A stretch of 64,000 nt of DNA from Rhea pennata (taxonomy: Eukaryota > Chordata > Aves > Rheiformes > Rheidae), in contig NC_084702.1 in NCBI RefSeq assembly GCF_028389875.1, positions 54,346,053-54,410,052 of the forward strand. The letters are read 5' to 3'. Each line of letters opens with the position of its first letter. The first letter of the stretch is position 1. Under the pieces are notes generated by a model. That model did no database searches, was not told where the DNA came from, and was given only the letters and a program-made list of their open reading frames with translations. This document shows, piece after piece, positions 12,766 to 27,700 of this stretch. Made by a program: the position numbers and the translations under genes.

Positions 12766-15700
12766 ATGCCCGGGAGCTCCGCGGGAAGGCAGGCGGCGCC
12801 GGCGGAGGTGGGCCGCGCGGCGCGGGGTTCCCCGCGGCGGGGAATCGGGGCTCTTCGTCCCTCTGTAGACGGGAGAGGCCGCGACCCCGGGGGTGGGGGA
12901 GGGGAGGCTCCTCAGTCGCCCTTTTTCGGTAAGAAAACTTAGTTTATTTGCTGATGCAATATGTGCGAAAGAAAAAAGCCACCCTCAGGCAGTGGTGTCA
13001 GGTTTGCTGCTAAATATGCAAATTAAACTAAAAATAGTTTGTTTCTGAACAGTGCTAAAAGCTATCTGTGCAAACACAAATCCCTGCCACTTGCTGATGC
13101 TTGTCACTGCCAAATTATATCTGCTAATGATGTTTTGTGTTAACTTACAAGATGCATAACCCCTAGTATAGTCATAGACCTTTTCAGAGATGACATCAAT
13201 GTGTATTCTGTAGTTGCACAGTTTCTCCTGTTTTCATGAAGACTGTTTCAGACTGCAAACTGTTACAGATTCGAAAAGCTTCTTATGCATTTGTTAGAAG
13301 CAAACGGTGTGTGGACTGCTCCACTGACTATAGGTAGCCTGAAAAGTGGCTCTGGATGTAAGTTTGTACAGCTGTCACAGCAGACTTTCTCAAATCTAAA
13401 AATAAATACTGACCTTATTAGTGGTTTCGTTGCTGCTTACTGTCAGGCAGGCTTTCACATGTTGCAGCTTCTGATGCTAGGTTAGTCCGTGGTTCCTCAC
13501 TTAGCAAAGAAATACTAATATTTGATTTTACGGTGCTGCCTAAAGCATCTTTGCCCTGTTGCCTAATTCTAGCTTTTCAAATACAAATGTCTACGTTTTA
13601 AATGCAAAAAGCATACTAAAAAGAAAACAGAAGCAACATAAACTTGACTGTAGTATAAAAACAATATAAATGAGCTCATGCTGTTTTTCATTCTTAAGAA
13701 TGAAAATTTAAAACTGAGTTAAGTTTGAGTATCTTTTGGTAGAGATTTCAGTATGTTTTGGTTTGCCAAATTTGCTGCAAAATATCCAGTCACAAGACTG
13801 GAGATCTAACTCTTTTTAATGCTTGAGAAGCTTGTAATTTGCAGATTCAGAAAGAGTAATAAGTGCCAGCATTTGCTGTTAACTGTGAACTTGGCAATTT
13901 AAACAGCCTTTTAATGCTAATAATATTTTGTCATTGCTGTACATTCTGTCATTGTAAGGTTAATTATTAATGTTAATGAAATTTATCTGCCAGATATTCT
14001 TAATAAACTCATGATACAAAATCAGATTGTCCATAAACAATTGTAACCAGTTAAAAGGGGGATGAGAGTGCTACATTAACAACAAGATGTTTGGGTTTTT
14101 GCCAGGTAACAGGTTGGCTGACACATTCATTTGATGACTTCTTTGGAAACACAAATACTTCTTCTAGCACAGTTTCTGTGAAAACACTAGAAGGCAGCAC
14201 TGGAAGAAACCAGCACCAGAAGAAGAAAGACCTTTCTTTGGCAGCAAGTAGCAAGAACAGGGTTCTGCCCAGAAAAAGGGCAAAGTCATCTTCAGTAGAG
14301 TTGTCGTGTAGCCAATCCAGACAAAATCAAAGCCAATCTCAAGATGAGCCATGGGTAGATAAATACAAACCTGAAACTCAGGTATGAGAAGTATTCTAAC
14401 ATTCCAGTGTAACATAAGCATGCATTCTTCCCTTCATATTCCATCTTACTCTGTTTCTCAATATATTCTGTTCTGTTGGGCCAGTGTAGTATTAGTTTGA
14501 TTTATCTGCTGTCTGGAGTGAAGATTCTAATGTGTTAGCTATTTATAGAAGATGCACTTTTACCTGTCTTCCTGAAAAAATAAAGCTGCTGAGATCTTGC
14601 TTCCTGTGCATACACTCTTAAACTTTTGAACCCCATGTCAAATTTCAGGCAAACCTGGCAGCTGCAAGTACATGAAAACCGTCAGCTAAATAAAGGAGAG
14701 AATTTCAAGTTAGTGCACTCATTAAGAGAAAGATGACAGAAATTGCATGTTATTTCATACTGGACTCTCTGCAATTAGTCCAGTATCCTGCATGTGCTAC
14801 GTGTGCTGCCTCTTACTTGCTTAGGTCCAATCTTAGGCACTGCAATGCGGGTTGAGGTTACTGTGGTACTTTAGGGCTTAAAGGAGAAAGAACTCAAATC
14901 TATAGTAAACTTGATTTCATTGTTCCTGCTTGTGGAGCAGCTTTTGCACCTTGTATTTCAGTCATATCAACACATGTGCCAAGGGTCTTGTAGAGTTGAG
15001 TGTTTAGTGATTTGAGTAAGTTAGTGTAGTAACTTGTATTTTATATTTAGTTTTTTAAATAATTCATCTCCGGAGAAAAACTGAGTTACAAGCCTAGAAT
15101 GCAGGTAAGTTGCATAAAATTTATAGATGCTCCAAAAATCTATGTAGTAATAAAGTTTGTATGGCCTAAAAAGTACAAGTTCCAGCAATAGCTATGGGGC
15201 ATACATATAAAATCAAATGGATTTGTATTTTTGTTACTTCAACATTGATAAATTTTTCATTATTTCTCTCCTGCAGGCTATGGAAAATTAGTTGTTTGAG
15301 AAAACAGGCTGTAGTAATTATGCTTAACTGTTGCACTTACTCCTGAAATAGTACAAATACATGTCTGTTAATATTTTAGTCAGCATATGCTCTATTCTTT
15401 AATCTTAACACTTGCACTTCATATATTTTCATCTGATTTTAGAATGACCTTGCTGTGCATAAGAAGAAAATCGAAGAAGTTGAAGCCTGGCTAAAAATGC
15501 ACATATTTCAGAGGCAACCAAAGCAGGTAATCTTGCTAGAGCTAGCATATAGAGTTATAAAACAATATATAATAGGCTGATTTCATTTTATTTTTATTTT
15601 GGAAAAAACCTTTAACTTGTAGGTAGCGATTATATATATTGCAGCATAAGAAATCTCTTTAAGAATGTAGATTAGAGCTTTTACATGTCTTTAGAGCTTG

Positions 15701-18700
15701 TACTACTAAGAGAAGCAGAGCAGGATTCTGTTTGCTCAGCAATATTGTCTGAATTGCTTGTCTAGCATCCAGTCAATTCATACCTGTTCAACGTGTGCTT
15801 GTAACAACTGAATTTTGCTTCTCACAGATTAAGTAGCTTAGTGAATTTCCAGATGTACTGACTTGATGTAATAGGATGTTTTTAACTTCTTGAATGATAA
15901 GAGGCATTCTTCTACAAATGGGCCATCTAACAGTCTTGATCTGTGTTTTTTAGACCTGAGTCTCGAATTTAGAACGTATTATATTGGTAGTCTGAATAAT
16001 GGGCAATTAAACACATGCATTAAAAAAAAAATGTAAGCAAGGCTTTCAGCACTCTGATCTGTCTCTCTCTCTGAGAGTATTCAGCAGGTGACTTACTAAT
16101 GTAAATGATTTAAGTCTTTTCTATTGCAAAAGAAAATCACTATTGCAGAGAATATAGAAGAAATTAAATGCTTGTCTTCATTCAACTTGTAGTCTTTATT
16201 TATCATTCTTGGGATTTTTTTTCTGTTACAGAGTGGCTCTATTTTGCTGTTAACTGGTCCAGCTGGTTGTGGAAAAACTGCAACTATACGGATATTAGTT
16301 AAAGATCTTGGCATTCAGGTGCAAGAATGGACCAATCCAATAGCTTTAGATTTTACAAAAGAAGACTTAAAAAGTATATTTGGCCATGGTAAATATTTTG
16401 ATTTTTTTTTTCCAGCTACTTTTGTGGGGTTTATTTTCTGTATTTGGTATTCCTTTGTGTCTCTGTTAGGTATGAAGTCAGAACCACATAAGGATTTCTG
16501 AGTAGTGTTTGATATGGATCTTTTGTTTTTGCTGTTGCCTAAAAACGGATTTAGGTTTTTAAAAGTGGTTACTCCAAAACAATACACAGTTCATGAGAGG
16601 CTGGAGAGCTTGTGCAGTAACCTGGGAATCATTTGAATCTGTCAAATAAAAAGAAGTAGATCAGTGTGTCTTTGATTTGGTCCTCAGTTGTATTCTACCC
16701 TTTAAAATTTTTGTTGTATTTGTAACATATTTGCCAAAGGACTTGGCTGCTGGTGTTTAATGGCTATTTTCAGAAAATTGCAAGGGTGACTCTTAGTTCT
16801 TGTGGGTATTTATATACTACTTGACATAATACATGGTGCCTATTTTTAATTAGTTTTCTTTTTCAGACTCAGATTTTCATACGTTTCCAAGTCAGGCCCA
16901 AGCAGCTCTCTTTCAAGACTTTCTTTTAAGAGCAAATAAATATAACAAACTCCAGATGCTTGGAGAGTCCTCAGAAAATGATAAAAAGCTTATTCTTATT
17001 GAAGTAAGTGAAAACTTCTGAGATCTTGTTTTGAAAACAGTAAATTTTATTTTAATATTGACAGACTAACTAGCTCCATCTAGTGGATTGCAAATTTGCT
17101 AAAAACTTGTTAACTGCAAATGAATTTGTATTTCTTGAGTCCACACAGCTGGCTAAAACCACATTCTATGCATAGTTAAATTATATAAAGAAATTATCAG
17201 GCAGAAATTGGACAGTGATACATGTACAGAAATAAGTAAGAGTATCAAAAAGTAGATGGAAAATACTGAAATACCATACTCATGCTTCTTCATGACTAGC
17301 TTTCTAGAACTATATATGTATGTTTTAAGGAGACAGGAAAAGGAAATAAAGTATCCTCTTCATGTTATCTGAGGATGCAAGAAGTTATAAAAGATACCTG
17401 AGAGTGAATAATCAGTCATAATCAAAGCATTTGAAATTCTTTTTTTTTTTTTTTTTTTTTGATATTCATGGTGTGTGTTTTTGTTTTGTTTTGAGAGCAC
17501 AGATGTGAACTCTGAGGGTTCTTAAGTCGTAACAGGAGGTCCAAGAGAAGACTTTTGTTCTTATTTACTCAGGAATTTGTTTGACCAGCTTTTCCTACCT
17601 GCTCTTCTGTTATACTAATTTTATATATTAAGCTAATGAAGCTGTCTATAAACTTTAAAGAAACAGAATAGATGAGATAGAAATTCTAGTTAAATAATAC
17701 TATAAAACATAAAACTTAAGAATCATGGTTTTGTATGACTTTTGTTCATAAAGTCACTTTCCTGTGTAGATACTCTCATATTTCAAGTAGTGTATTCTAA
17801 TCTCTTTTTCAATGAGGAAACTACCTTGAATGTTTTTCCTCAATTCTTCTCCCTATATGAATAAAACTCTGGCTAAAGTAAATGTTAGCACACAGCTGGT
17901 ACCTTAGGGAATGAGGGTAGATAGAAAAATCTTCTTTAGGTATTTTTTTCCCCCATAATAAAGAAATGCAACAATTTTCTTTTTATTTTTTTTCTGGTTA
18001 CCTTCAGTGTTAGCCCCATTCAAATTTGGTTGAAAGCAAGGTACCTAGGAAGAAAAAGAATGTGTAGCAACATAGTATATCATGATAATCAATCTGTTGG
18101 AGAGAATATATTTGAATGACAGCAGTTCGTTTATTTTGAATAGGACATACCTAACCAATTCTATCGAGACCCTAGCAGTCTGCATGAAATTCTCAGGTTA
18201 GTTTTAAATAAGTTTTTAGTGTCTATCCTTAGCAACTGTCAGCAAACTGGAGTTTGATTCTTGTTATACTTGTTATTTTTCAATTTAGGAGATTTGTATG
18301 TACAAGTAGATGTCCTCTTATATTTATAATCTCGGATAACTTCAGTGGCGATAGCAATCAGAGGTTACTATTCCCAAAGGAAATCTTAGAAGAGCTGTGT
18401 ATATCTAATATTAGGTAAGGTCTTTTATCTCATTAAAACATGGTTGGAATAAATGAGAAATCAGAAATTAATATTTCTTTATTATGAATTTCAACAGTTT
18501 TAAGCCTGTTGCACCAACAAATATGATGAGAGTTCTTAGTCGAATAGCTACAATAGAAGCTACTATGGTAAGTTGTCAAAACTGGTAACTTCTGTACAGT
18601 GCTAGGATCAAGAGAATTCAGACTTTTATATCTAAAATATTGATAGCATGTTTTGGATGTTTGATAACAAAGCCTCAAAACCAGAAACCTAAGTTTAGTT

Positions 18701-21700
18701 AACCTAAATCTGGTACTGTTCTAAAACTATCTGATTAGCACCAAATATAACATTAAGAGCTTGCAATGAATGCCATGCATTATTCTCTGTAATATTGCTA
18801 TATAAAATATGGCTATATGCTCAAACAGATTAAATGTTTTAGAGCTAGCAATATTAAATGATATGAGCACGTAACTGGTGCTAAGGTAGTCCGTTCATGG
18901 CATACATCAGAAGTGGGTCCCCACAGATGACCCCAAAATGACCTGGGTATTTCTAAAGCTTGTCACCTAAGAACACTCCTAAAAGGTTACTGATTATGGA
19001 CCAAGACCCTAACAGTTATGAAGTACAAGAAATGTCTGGATTGGAAGGTGGAGTTTGACTAACATCACAAGAATGAAGATACAGGTGTCCCTTTAGTGTC
19101 ATCTGATCCTTGCTACAGAGGTATCAGACCAGTCTCCTAGAGCCTGGAAACCCAAACTCCAGGATACCCTTCAGGAGGTCACAGATGCTTTACCCCTTAA
19201 ATTTCACAGACTAGTTTGAAAGCTGGCAGTGGGTGGTATCAACATGGAAGAGATTTCCTGTGGACAAGTACCAGAGTATCTATCGTTGTCCAGCAGGACA
19301 ACAGTAGGGAGAGTAGTTCAGTTTTAGATGAGCTTCAGCAAGTTTGACAGTGTTATGTGTTAACTTCATGTTAGCATCATTAGCTAAGTGCACTAGGGTA
19401 TAGAATGATTTTCAAATTACTCAGATACATACTTTTTTCTTACTACTTTGGGTGTTGTAAACTATTACTTTTCCTTGTAGAATAGAGAAAAGAATTATGC
19501 TCCTGATAGAACCTCTCTGGAGTCAATTTGCAGAGGTTGTTCAGGTGATATAAGAAGTGCAATAAACAGTCTTCAGTTTTCTTCTATGAAAGGTAAGTAC
19601 CTATGTTTTTAGTGAAAGTAAATGACATCTTGACAGCTTCTGCTGCAAAGGTATTCTGTTCACTGTTCAACCTCAGTTAACTGAGCTGTGCAAAAACATT
19701 TCTGATATACTGCTTTGGAGCAGGAATAAGAGGCAATTTTGGAGGGGGAGGGGGTTGATTTGAAGCTGAATATGGAAGTTTTTATACCCGTTCATATATA
19801 ATCTCAAAACTGGCTAATACTAATATAATATTTTTGCTATCTGTGTATTGATATAATTTAATACAATGCCCTTTTTTCTTCTCGATAGCTTAGTTATCAG
19901 TGTCTTTACTGATCAAAGCTTTTACAATGTGACCTTAATTTGAAAGGGATGTTTTTATTGCTATGTTCTTCAGTATTTCTCTGTGTCCTAATCTTTACAC
20001 TCACAGTATTTCTGAAATAGCACATTGACTTTGTGTATGGCATTGCTGAAATGATTGATTTTGGTCTGCAGTGCCTACAGCTGTTAGGAGCAGGTAAGTT
20101 GAAATATTGGGAGGTGACATGACCTGCTATAAAGTTATTGAGGGATTATAGAATAACTTTTAAGTCTGGTCTTTTAATAGCCTTGGAAGTACTTAAGTGG
20201 GCAGAGCTCAAATGACGCTTAGTTTGGGATTATTATTTTGAATATTCCAACATAGAAAGAAAACAGCAGATGACTTATGTTTTCTATAAGCATTGGAAGT
20301 CGAAACTTCTTGGGAAACTAATGTATGCAACTCATAGCCTCTTCGCTGTAAAAGCAAAACTCTGACATGTAGCTCATTCTAAGAACCTTTAGAGGGTGTC
20401 AGGATAACGTTCAGCCTAGCAATATGGAAGTAAATTTAGTTGACTTCTGTGGTATGTCTTAATACTGGTAATGGTGTTACTGCTTTTATTCAGTTACTCT
20501 CCCATACACCCTGCAAACAGATGATGTGCCATATAGCTCATGGAATCCAGGATTAAATGTTGTTTTAACTCCTTGTTGTAAGAGGGAGTTTTGTAGTTTA
20601 GGTTTTAGAATATACTGGAGTGAACTTGGTTGTGTTTGTTTATATTTCATGGGTGAGAGTCATGTTTCTAGATTTAACTTGTAAACATGGAAACAGAATT
20701 CTTCTATTTTGTCTTGCAGTGTAGTTAATTTGCATTGTTTTGTGTGTATCAAAAAATAAAAAACGTTCTCAGTGAAACTGTTTTGATGTTAGTGCTGTCA
20801 AATGAGTTAACAGTAGGTTGGGAATAACTGAGAAAAGACTGCTGTAGCTTACTAGTAATGGTAAATAGTTTGTGTACTGTAGAAAGCATAAATACTCTTA
20901 AAATTATTGGTGTGTATAATTTTAAATAAATTACTTTGTAGTATGAGAATGTGAGAGTTGCAAAGAAAACTTGAGAAGAAACAAAGGTATAAAGTATGAT
21001 ATCTGTACAAGACATCTCAATCATGTACTCATATTGTGCATTTTCATTTTTATCATTTTTCACTTTTTTGGAGATTAATGAGGAGGGCTGTCTTCATGTT
21101 GAATAGAAATTGTTCAGTACTTGTGATACAGTTAGACAACAGATTGGTATCCAGTGATATTTTAGGTTCTGGAGAGACCTCATCTCCATGCTGATTTCCT
21201 GAGTGCAGTCAGAATGCAATTAGTTTTCACATATATGCATTTATTCCACTTTGTGTGTGTGTGTGTGTGTGTAAGCACAATTGATACATTCATGTTACTA
21301 CTAATAATGGAAAAAAAATGAATTCATGTGGTAAGCACAGGAGAAGAGACTGATAAATACTTAAAGGGTAAGTTCTCTTAGTTGAGTAAAGAACATTTAC
21401 ATGCTACTAAACTGAATTCTGGGTTTACATATTCAAGTATTAAATTGGAGAAAAAAAGGGGGAGATTTATTCGTTGGAGTTCTACATCACTGCAGAAATA
21501 GTAGGCTGTTGGAAGTCACCTAAGGAAAGCTTTTCTTCCTTTTCTTAGATATCAGTGAGGATATTACACAGATCGTGCAAATACAAGAGTTTGATAATTG
21601 AAGAAAATGTAAATGAAATATAATTTACATGTATTTGCACTCGTATTTTGTTATTTTTGAAGGAAGAAATTTAAAAGAAGGGCAAGTTGCGTGCGTATCA

Positions 21701-24700
21701 GAGCTGGAATGTATAAGGAGAATGGCAACTTCTCTTTCAGAGCAGATGCTTATTTTCCAAAGAAGTATTTGGCACATTAGTTTTTGCTTGGGTGGTAAAA
21801 GTGTAATAAGGCATGCTAATTTAGGTTACTGAATTGCCTTCCTAAGGCAAATAAGAGTTTTCTCTTAGAAAAGGTCTTATAAACATGGGACACTGTTTAT
21901 TGTTGTGGTTATTTAGAACATTAATAATAACAAAATAGTAGAGACCTTTTCATGTGCTTTACTCTGATTATATTGTTGCTTTTACTGGTAGACTGCTCGT
22001 TGGAGGACAACTTTCAGTCAAGGAAAAAAGGGAGCTCTGCACTGAAACGTGAAGCAGTAGTATCAAAAGCAAGACAGAAAAATAAATCGGATACTTTAGA
22101 AAATGAGGAGATACAAACAATCGGTGGCAAAGATGCCTCTGTCTTTCTTTTCCATGCTCTGGGGAAAATAATTTACTGCAAAAGTAAGAAGATCTTGATT
22201 TATTCTTCTTTCTCAGTGTGAAAAGAATGTCTACTGCTGGTAGCCAAATTTGCTAAAGTAATGCTTAGAGCGACCTCTAATTACATGTTTGGTCATTAAT
22301 GACAGTGTGAAAACAGTAATAAATGCCTTTGGTAACTGACGCTGTAGCTATCTGTATCCATTAGGTAAATAATGTACTTTTCGTTAAAGATCTGCTGTAT
22401 GTGTTTAATAAAATGACATGGTTCTGGCTGCATTAGGTTCACATGCTGTCACGCATGTTAACCTATATATGTAGCCACCAGAATCTGAAATCACATTGTT
22501 GCTTTGTACAAAAGCAAAATTTGCTTTTCATGCAGAATCATACCCAGAACACAGTTCTGCAGTCACGTGCCTTGCTTATCTTTCTGTTCTTAAAGGTGGC
22601 AGAACAGCCCGCAGCCTCTGAGCTACAGCTACTGCTGCTGTTATTTTTGTGTATGTTTGGTTCCTTCTGCCATCTTTTCCTCCCTCCCTTTTTTCTCAAC
22701 TAGCCGTTTCTCTTTATGGGACGTACTTGCTGTCTCCTTTCTGTTGAAAGGATCCTCCACTTTTCTTTACTACTCTGCTTCCCTTTTCACCCTCCAAAAT
22801 ACTTCTTACCTTACTACTCTTGAAAATGATACTTTCTATACATTAAAGTTCTGTAAATTGGCTTCCTGTCGGCCTCTTGTACTTGGTCACAGTACTGCTT
22901 TTTATCATTTACCCCCCCCCCATACTTCATAAGAAGTAATGATTATTATGCTGGTATCATCTACGCTGACCTAGAGCAGGATATGTTATGCCATTGGCTG
23001 TCCACATTTAAGTAATAATTCATAGTATCTGTTCCAAAATCAATTGAGAAGTAGTGAGATGAGAGAATACGAAAATGAGATGAGTTTTGCCTCATAATGA
23101 GTTTTATGAGTTAAAGAGAATTTAAATATATACTTAAGCATGTATATTACAAATAATTTATTTTAAATATTTAAATATATTTGTATTAAATAATATATGT
23201 TTAAATTATAAGAGTTGAAATAGTTCTGTAAGCACAATGTAGCTAGTTATGTGTTCTTTACTATTAATGTTGACTATATAATTATATACTTACACCTGCA
23301 TCGATAATTTTCTGAGAACTGAAAACAATATAACCTAGTTGTTAATAGATTCAGTGGTAGCTAACAGTTATTCTCAATATATCTGAAAATTACTGTTCAG
23401 GCAGTTCTGCATCTCTGTTCTTGCTCCCATCTCATCTACACCCTGAGTTTGAATATAACACCAGCAATTTGTGTCATTTCCTTTTCTCTGACTTTTTGAT
23501 AGTGTGCAGTAATGTATGTAACATTAATTCTAAGGTTAAGAGATTAAAGATTATAAAACTGCTTGTAGGAGAACCACTATCAGAATCAGAATTTCCTCAG
23601 CTGCCTTCCCACTTAACAGAATACCATCGAGACACCTTGCTCATTCAGCCTGAGGTACATCTTCAGTAATTGCTTGATTCTAGTTTATTTTTTTTTAAGT
23701 GATTAATACAAACTCTTAAGCATAGCAGTTTTTGTCATTAGTCTTTAATATGTGTATCCTAAATCTGTCTGAATTACAGAGTAATTAAACTGGATGCGGC
23801 CCTAGCAGGCTATATTAAAAGCTAGATAAAGTGTCCGGGCTCTTGATCAGTCAAGTTTTGGTTAGTCCTAAGAACAGAGATTTCCTGCATCTGTCTGGAC
23901 AACTTGTGGTGAAAGGAGGACTTTTCCCTTGCTGCCACCTGGGATTGCTGCCTCTCGTCCTTTTGCTCTGTGCTGTGAGAGGAGTCTAAGTTCACCCTTC
24001 TGTAACCGTCTGTTGGGGAGTGGAAGGTGGCAGTAGATTCTGCCCTCTTAGCCGCCTCTTCTCTAGAAACAAACCAGCCTCCCCTCTGTCCATGAGCATC
24101 TTCTTTGCACCAGCTGCCTAGCTATTTAAATGTATCGTAACTTTTATTTGGTATTTTTCCTTCACAGTGTTTAAAACCTGAGATGATACTTTTTTTTTAT
24201 TATTATTATTAAATAGGAGATCGTAGAAAAATCACATATGTCTGGAAGCATGTTTAATTTATACCTTCACCAGAACTATGTAGAATTTTTTGCTAATATA
24301 GATGATGTTGTGAGAGCCAGTGAATATCTGAGCACTGCTGATGTTCTTTGTAGCAACTGGAATGTAAGTGTCCTTTTTTTTAATACGTATGTACATTTTT
24401 CATGCTATGAAATTGAACTTACAGATTTTTCTGTAAGTTTTTGTGAATAGTTGAAGTCTTTATTAAAGTAGTAAGAATTATGCTATTTGGTTTCCAACAT
24501 TTAATATAGTATACCTGACAGTGACTTGTTAATGAATGTTGAACTACATCAAATTGTGTATAGTTTTTCTAACTTATATCAGCATTTTATTATAATAGAG
24601 CATAGCATTTATAAAATATCTTGTATTTTTAAGTAGAAAAGTTTACACTAAAAATGTATTGAGAACACCTTGCCTTCTCCCTGAAGTACTTGAGCTAGCT

Positions 24701-27700
24701 TCTTAATTCAGTTGCTTTGAGGAAAAGTTTCACAGTAATTTAAGTATGTTCTGAGCATGTCTGTGTCACTGCAATTAGTGTGTTTTTGTTCAGATAAGGC
24801 ACACAATACAGAGATGATGCATTCATATAATGCCCAATTTCTCTCCCAGTCACGAACTGTGATGGAAAAATACAGTGCATCTGTGGCTACCCGAGGTGTG
24901 ATACACTCAAATACAACCAGAGCCTTTGCCCACTGTCAAGGAGGAATGGGTTTTCGTCCTTTACACAAACCCCAATGGTTCTTTATCAATAAAAAGGTAA
25001 GTATTTCATGTTTTGAGGGAAGTGTTATACATTACACTTACATTTCTTAGTGAATTCAGTAGCACATAGGAGATCTGCGTGTGGTGCTAAACTTGTCAGA
25101 TATCCTATTTTAATATAAGCTACTTAAAAAAATTTTTTTTGATTGAAGAGGAAAAATAAATCAGGGGCCTTTTAAAAGGTCTACTTCCTGTGCTCAAATT
25201 AGCTTATTTTTAGGAGAGTGCTAAGTCTAAGTTTATAGAGAGGCACTCGGTGTTGAAACACTTTACAGTGTTTCTAAAAGTAAGTTCAATTTTGTACAGC
25301 ATAAAATAGTTTAAATTGTTGCGTAAGGTTAATAAATTACTGCTCTTGTTTTATGTGTTTATCGGAAGTAGGTCATTCCTAAGACTTCCAGCAGTTTTTG
25401 AAATTTGAATTAATATCTGTCTTGCTGTGTCCAGCAACAAAATGTTGGCCTGCATGAATAGGAAATTCTGTAATCAGATGACAAAAATTTTCAGGAAACG
25501 TTAATGTCCAATGAAAGACAAAAATTAAAGAAATTACCATTTTTATGATCTGTATATGTTTACCCCAAGTGTTTATCTCGTGACTGATTCTTCAGTAGCT
25601 TGTATGTAGTAATCCAGCAGTCAAAACCAAAATCATAACAGTGCTTTCAATGGTGCAGAGTATGTATATTAACATTAATTATAGGTTATCATTTTACCTT
25701 TTTTATTTGTTTGTTTTACCTCCCACAACAGTATCAAGAAAATTGCCTTGCGGCAAAGTCTCTCTTTTCAAGCTTCTGTTTACCTCCAGAGTGTCTTCAG
25801 ACAGAGCTATTGCCTTATCTTGCTATGCTAACAAATCCAATGAGAAACCAAGGTAATATCAGTGCAACTCTTGCTCTTAGATTCTTTTTATCATTAAAGC
25901 ATAGAGAAAAATGTTTGTAAATAAAAATGTCAATGCTGTCTATTCTCTTGCCTCACTAAGAAAATGCATATGCCACACACATAGCCAGTAGCTAAATATG
26001 TTTTCAGTAACACAACTAAAATTCGAGCTGTTCTGTTAGGTTTGAAAAAACTTCAAGAACATCTTTAAAACTTATGCAACTGAAAGAGTTAAATATGAAT
26101 AAACTGTACAGGGTCTTGGGCAGCCTGCTGTAGCTGACGCTGCTTGAGCAGGGGAATTGGAGCAGGTGATGTTACCTGATTCGGTAACATCAGGATGAAT
26201 TCATTTTGTAGGATACATAAACTAACAACTCCACATCATATATACGTAGTTTAGCAATGATAGGGATTTTTTGGTCTGTGTAATCATGTATAAATATGGT
26301 GATGTGATAAATACACTTTGAATATATATGAACTGTTTTGGTATCTAAGATAATACAAATGTACACAGGACCACTTAAACTTACGAATTATTTATCTTCC
26401 AATGTCTTCAACTCTATGTGCCTTATGATCTACCCTATATGATACTGGTGATTCTTTGTGTTCTCAGCTCAGATTGCTTTTATTCAGGATGTTGGGAGGC
26501 TACCACTGAAAAGGCATTTTGGCAGGTAAACTTGATTTTTTAACTTTTTTTTAAAAAACACTTTCTCTGCTAATATATTAAAGAAAAAAACAAAAAAACC
26601 CACTTTCATACCGTAACATCTTTAATGTACGTCTTTAATGTGAGGTTTTCCCTCGCTTGTAGCCTGATCATTTTTATATTTTGGGCGTTGCAACCTTCTC
26701 CAATTCAAATCTATTTAGAATGACAATGTTAACAGGAACATTTTAACTATACTCTTGCTTTTAACCTCTTGTTTAGCTTTCCATTCCCTTTTATCGAATG
26801 CTAGTTTTCTCTCCTAAACATATGATTGTTCAGTGCACAATCTGAATAAAAGCTTTACTTTTACAATCAAAATATTTAAGTGAGAATTAAAGTGAATTTA
26901 AACAAGGATTGTAGTGTGCTTTGCCCATTGTTTTTCATGACTTATAACATTAATCTGGCACTTTGATAGAATATTTTCTATTTAGCTGTAAAATAAGAGG
27001 AGTAAAAATGATGGTATAATAGGGAATTATTCTCATTTCCTTTGAAGCAGTTGTACAGCGATGGAACTATAGAAATGTTTTAAGGAATGCTTACTCTGAA
27101 ATCACATAGCAGCGCTGATCTTTTTTCGTGAAATTTTTGCCTGTCAGACTACTTGGAGTAACTCTTCTTATTTAGAGTGCAGTTTTTGTATACCATTTGT
27201 AGCATCTGAACTACAGAACTACCAAAGTTTCTTTGTCCTAAATGTAAGGCTAGAATGCTGAAACAATTTTGTTAATCTTTTTCAACTGCAGGACTATACT
27301 GCTCTACTTGCAGAATGTACAGCACTTTGGGGTGACATGGCATTCACACGCTATGACTGTGATTTTGTCGAGCCTTCTGAACTTGTATTTCTAGAGCCTC
27401 AGTTATATTTCTGAAACCTTGGTATCTCTAAACTTAGAAAGTATTTTAACTGTGATGGTCTTTTGCGATGAAGGAATGCGATAATTGAAAGAAACCTAAC
27501 CTTTCCTTAAAGAAAGAGTTTGTCAGGGGACAAACATCTCTGATTTATTGCTGCACTATTGCTGTATGAGTTTAATTATGAAATTATGACCTGTAAGATA
27601 AGGGCTATATTACCCAAGACCGATCCTGTTCCCCAGCAGCTATATTAAAGGCCATCTTGGCTGCTAGTCAAATAAAGAGGAAGGTGTCCCAAACTGGTAT

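Noticed and set aside
12347-12932. Open frames of 145-173 codons in the RAD17 first-exon island
   Set aside because: Low-complexity Arg/Pro/Gly products. Apart from the short tentative start at 12766, none joins RAD17 in phase.
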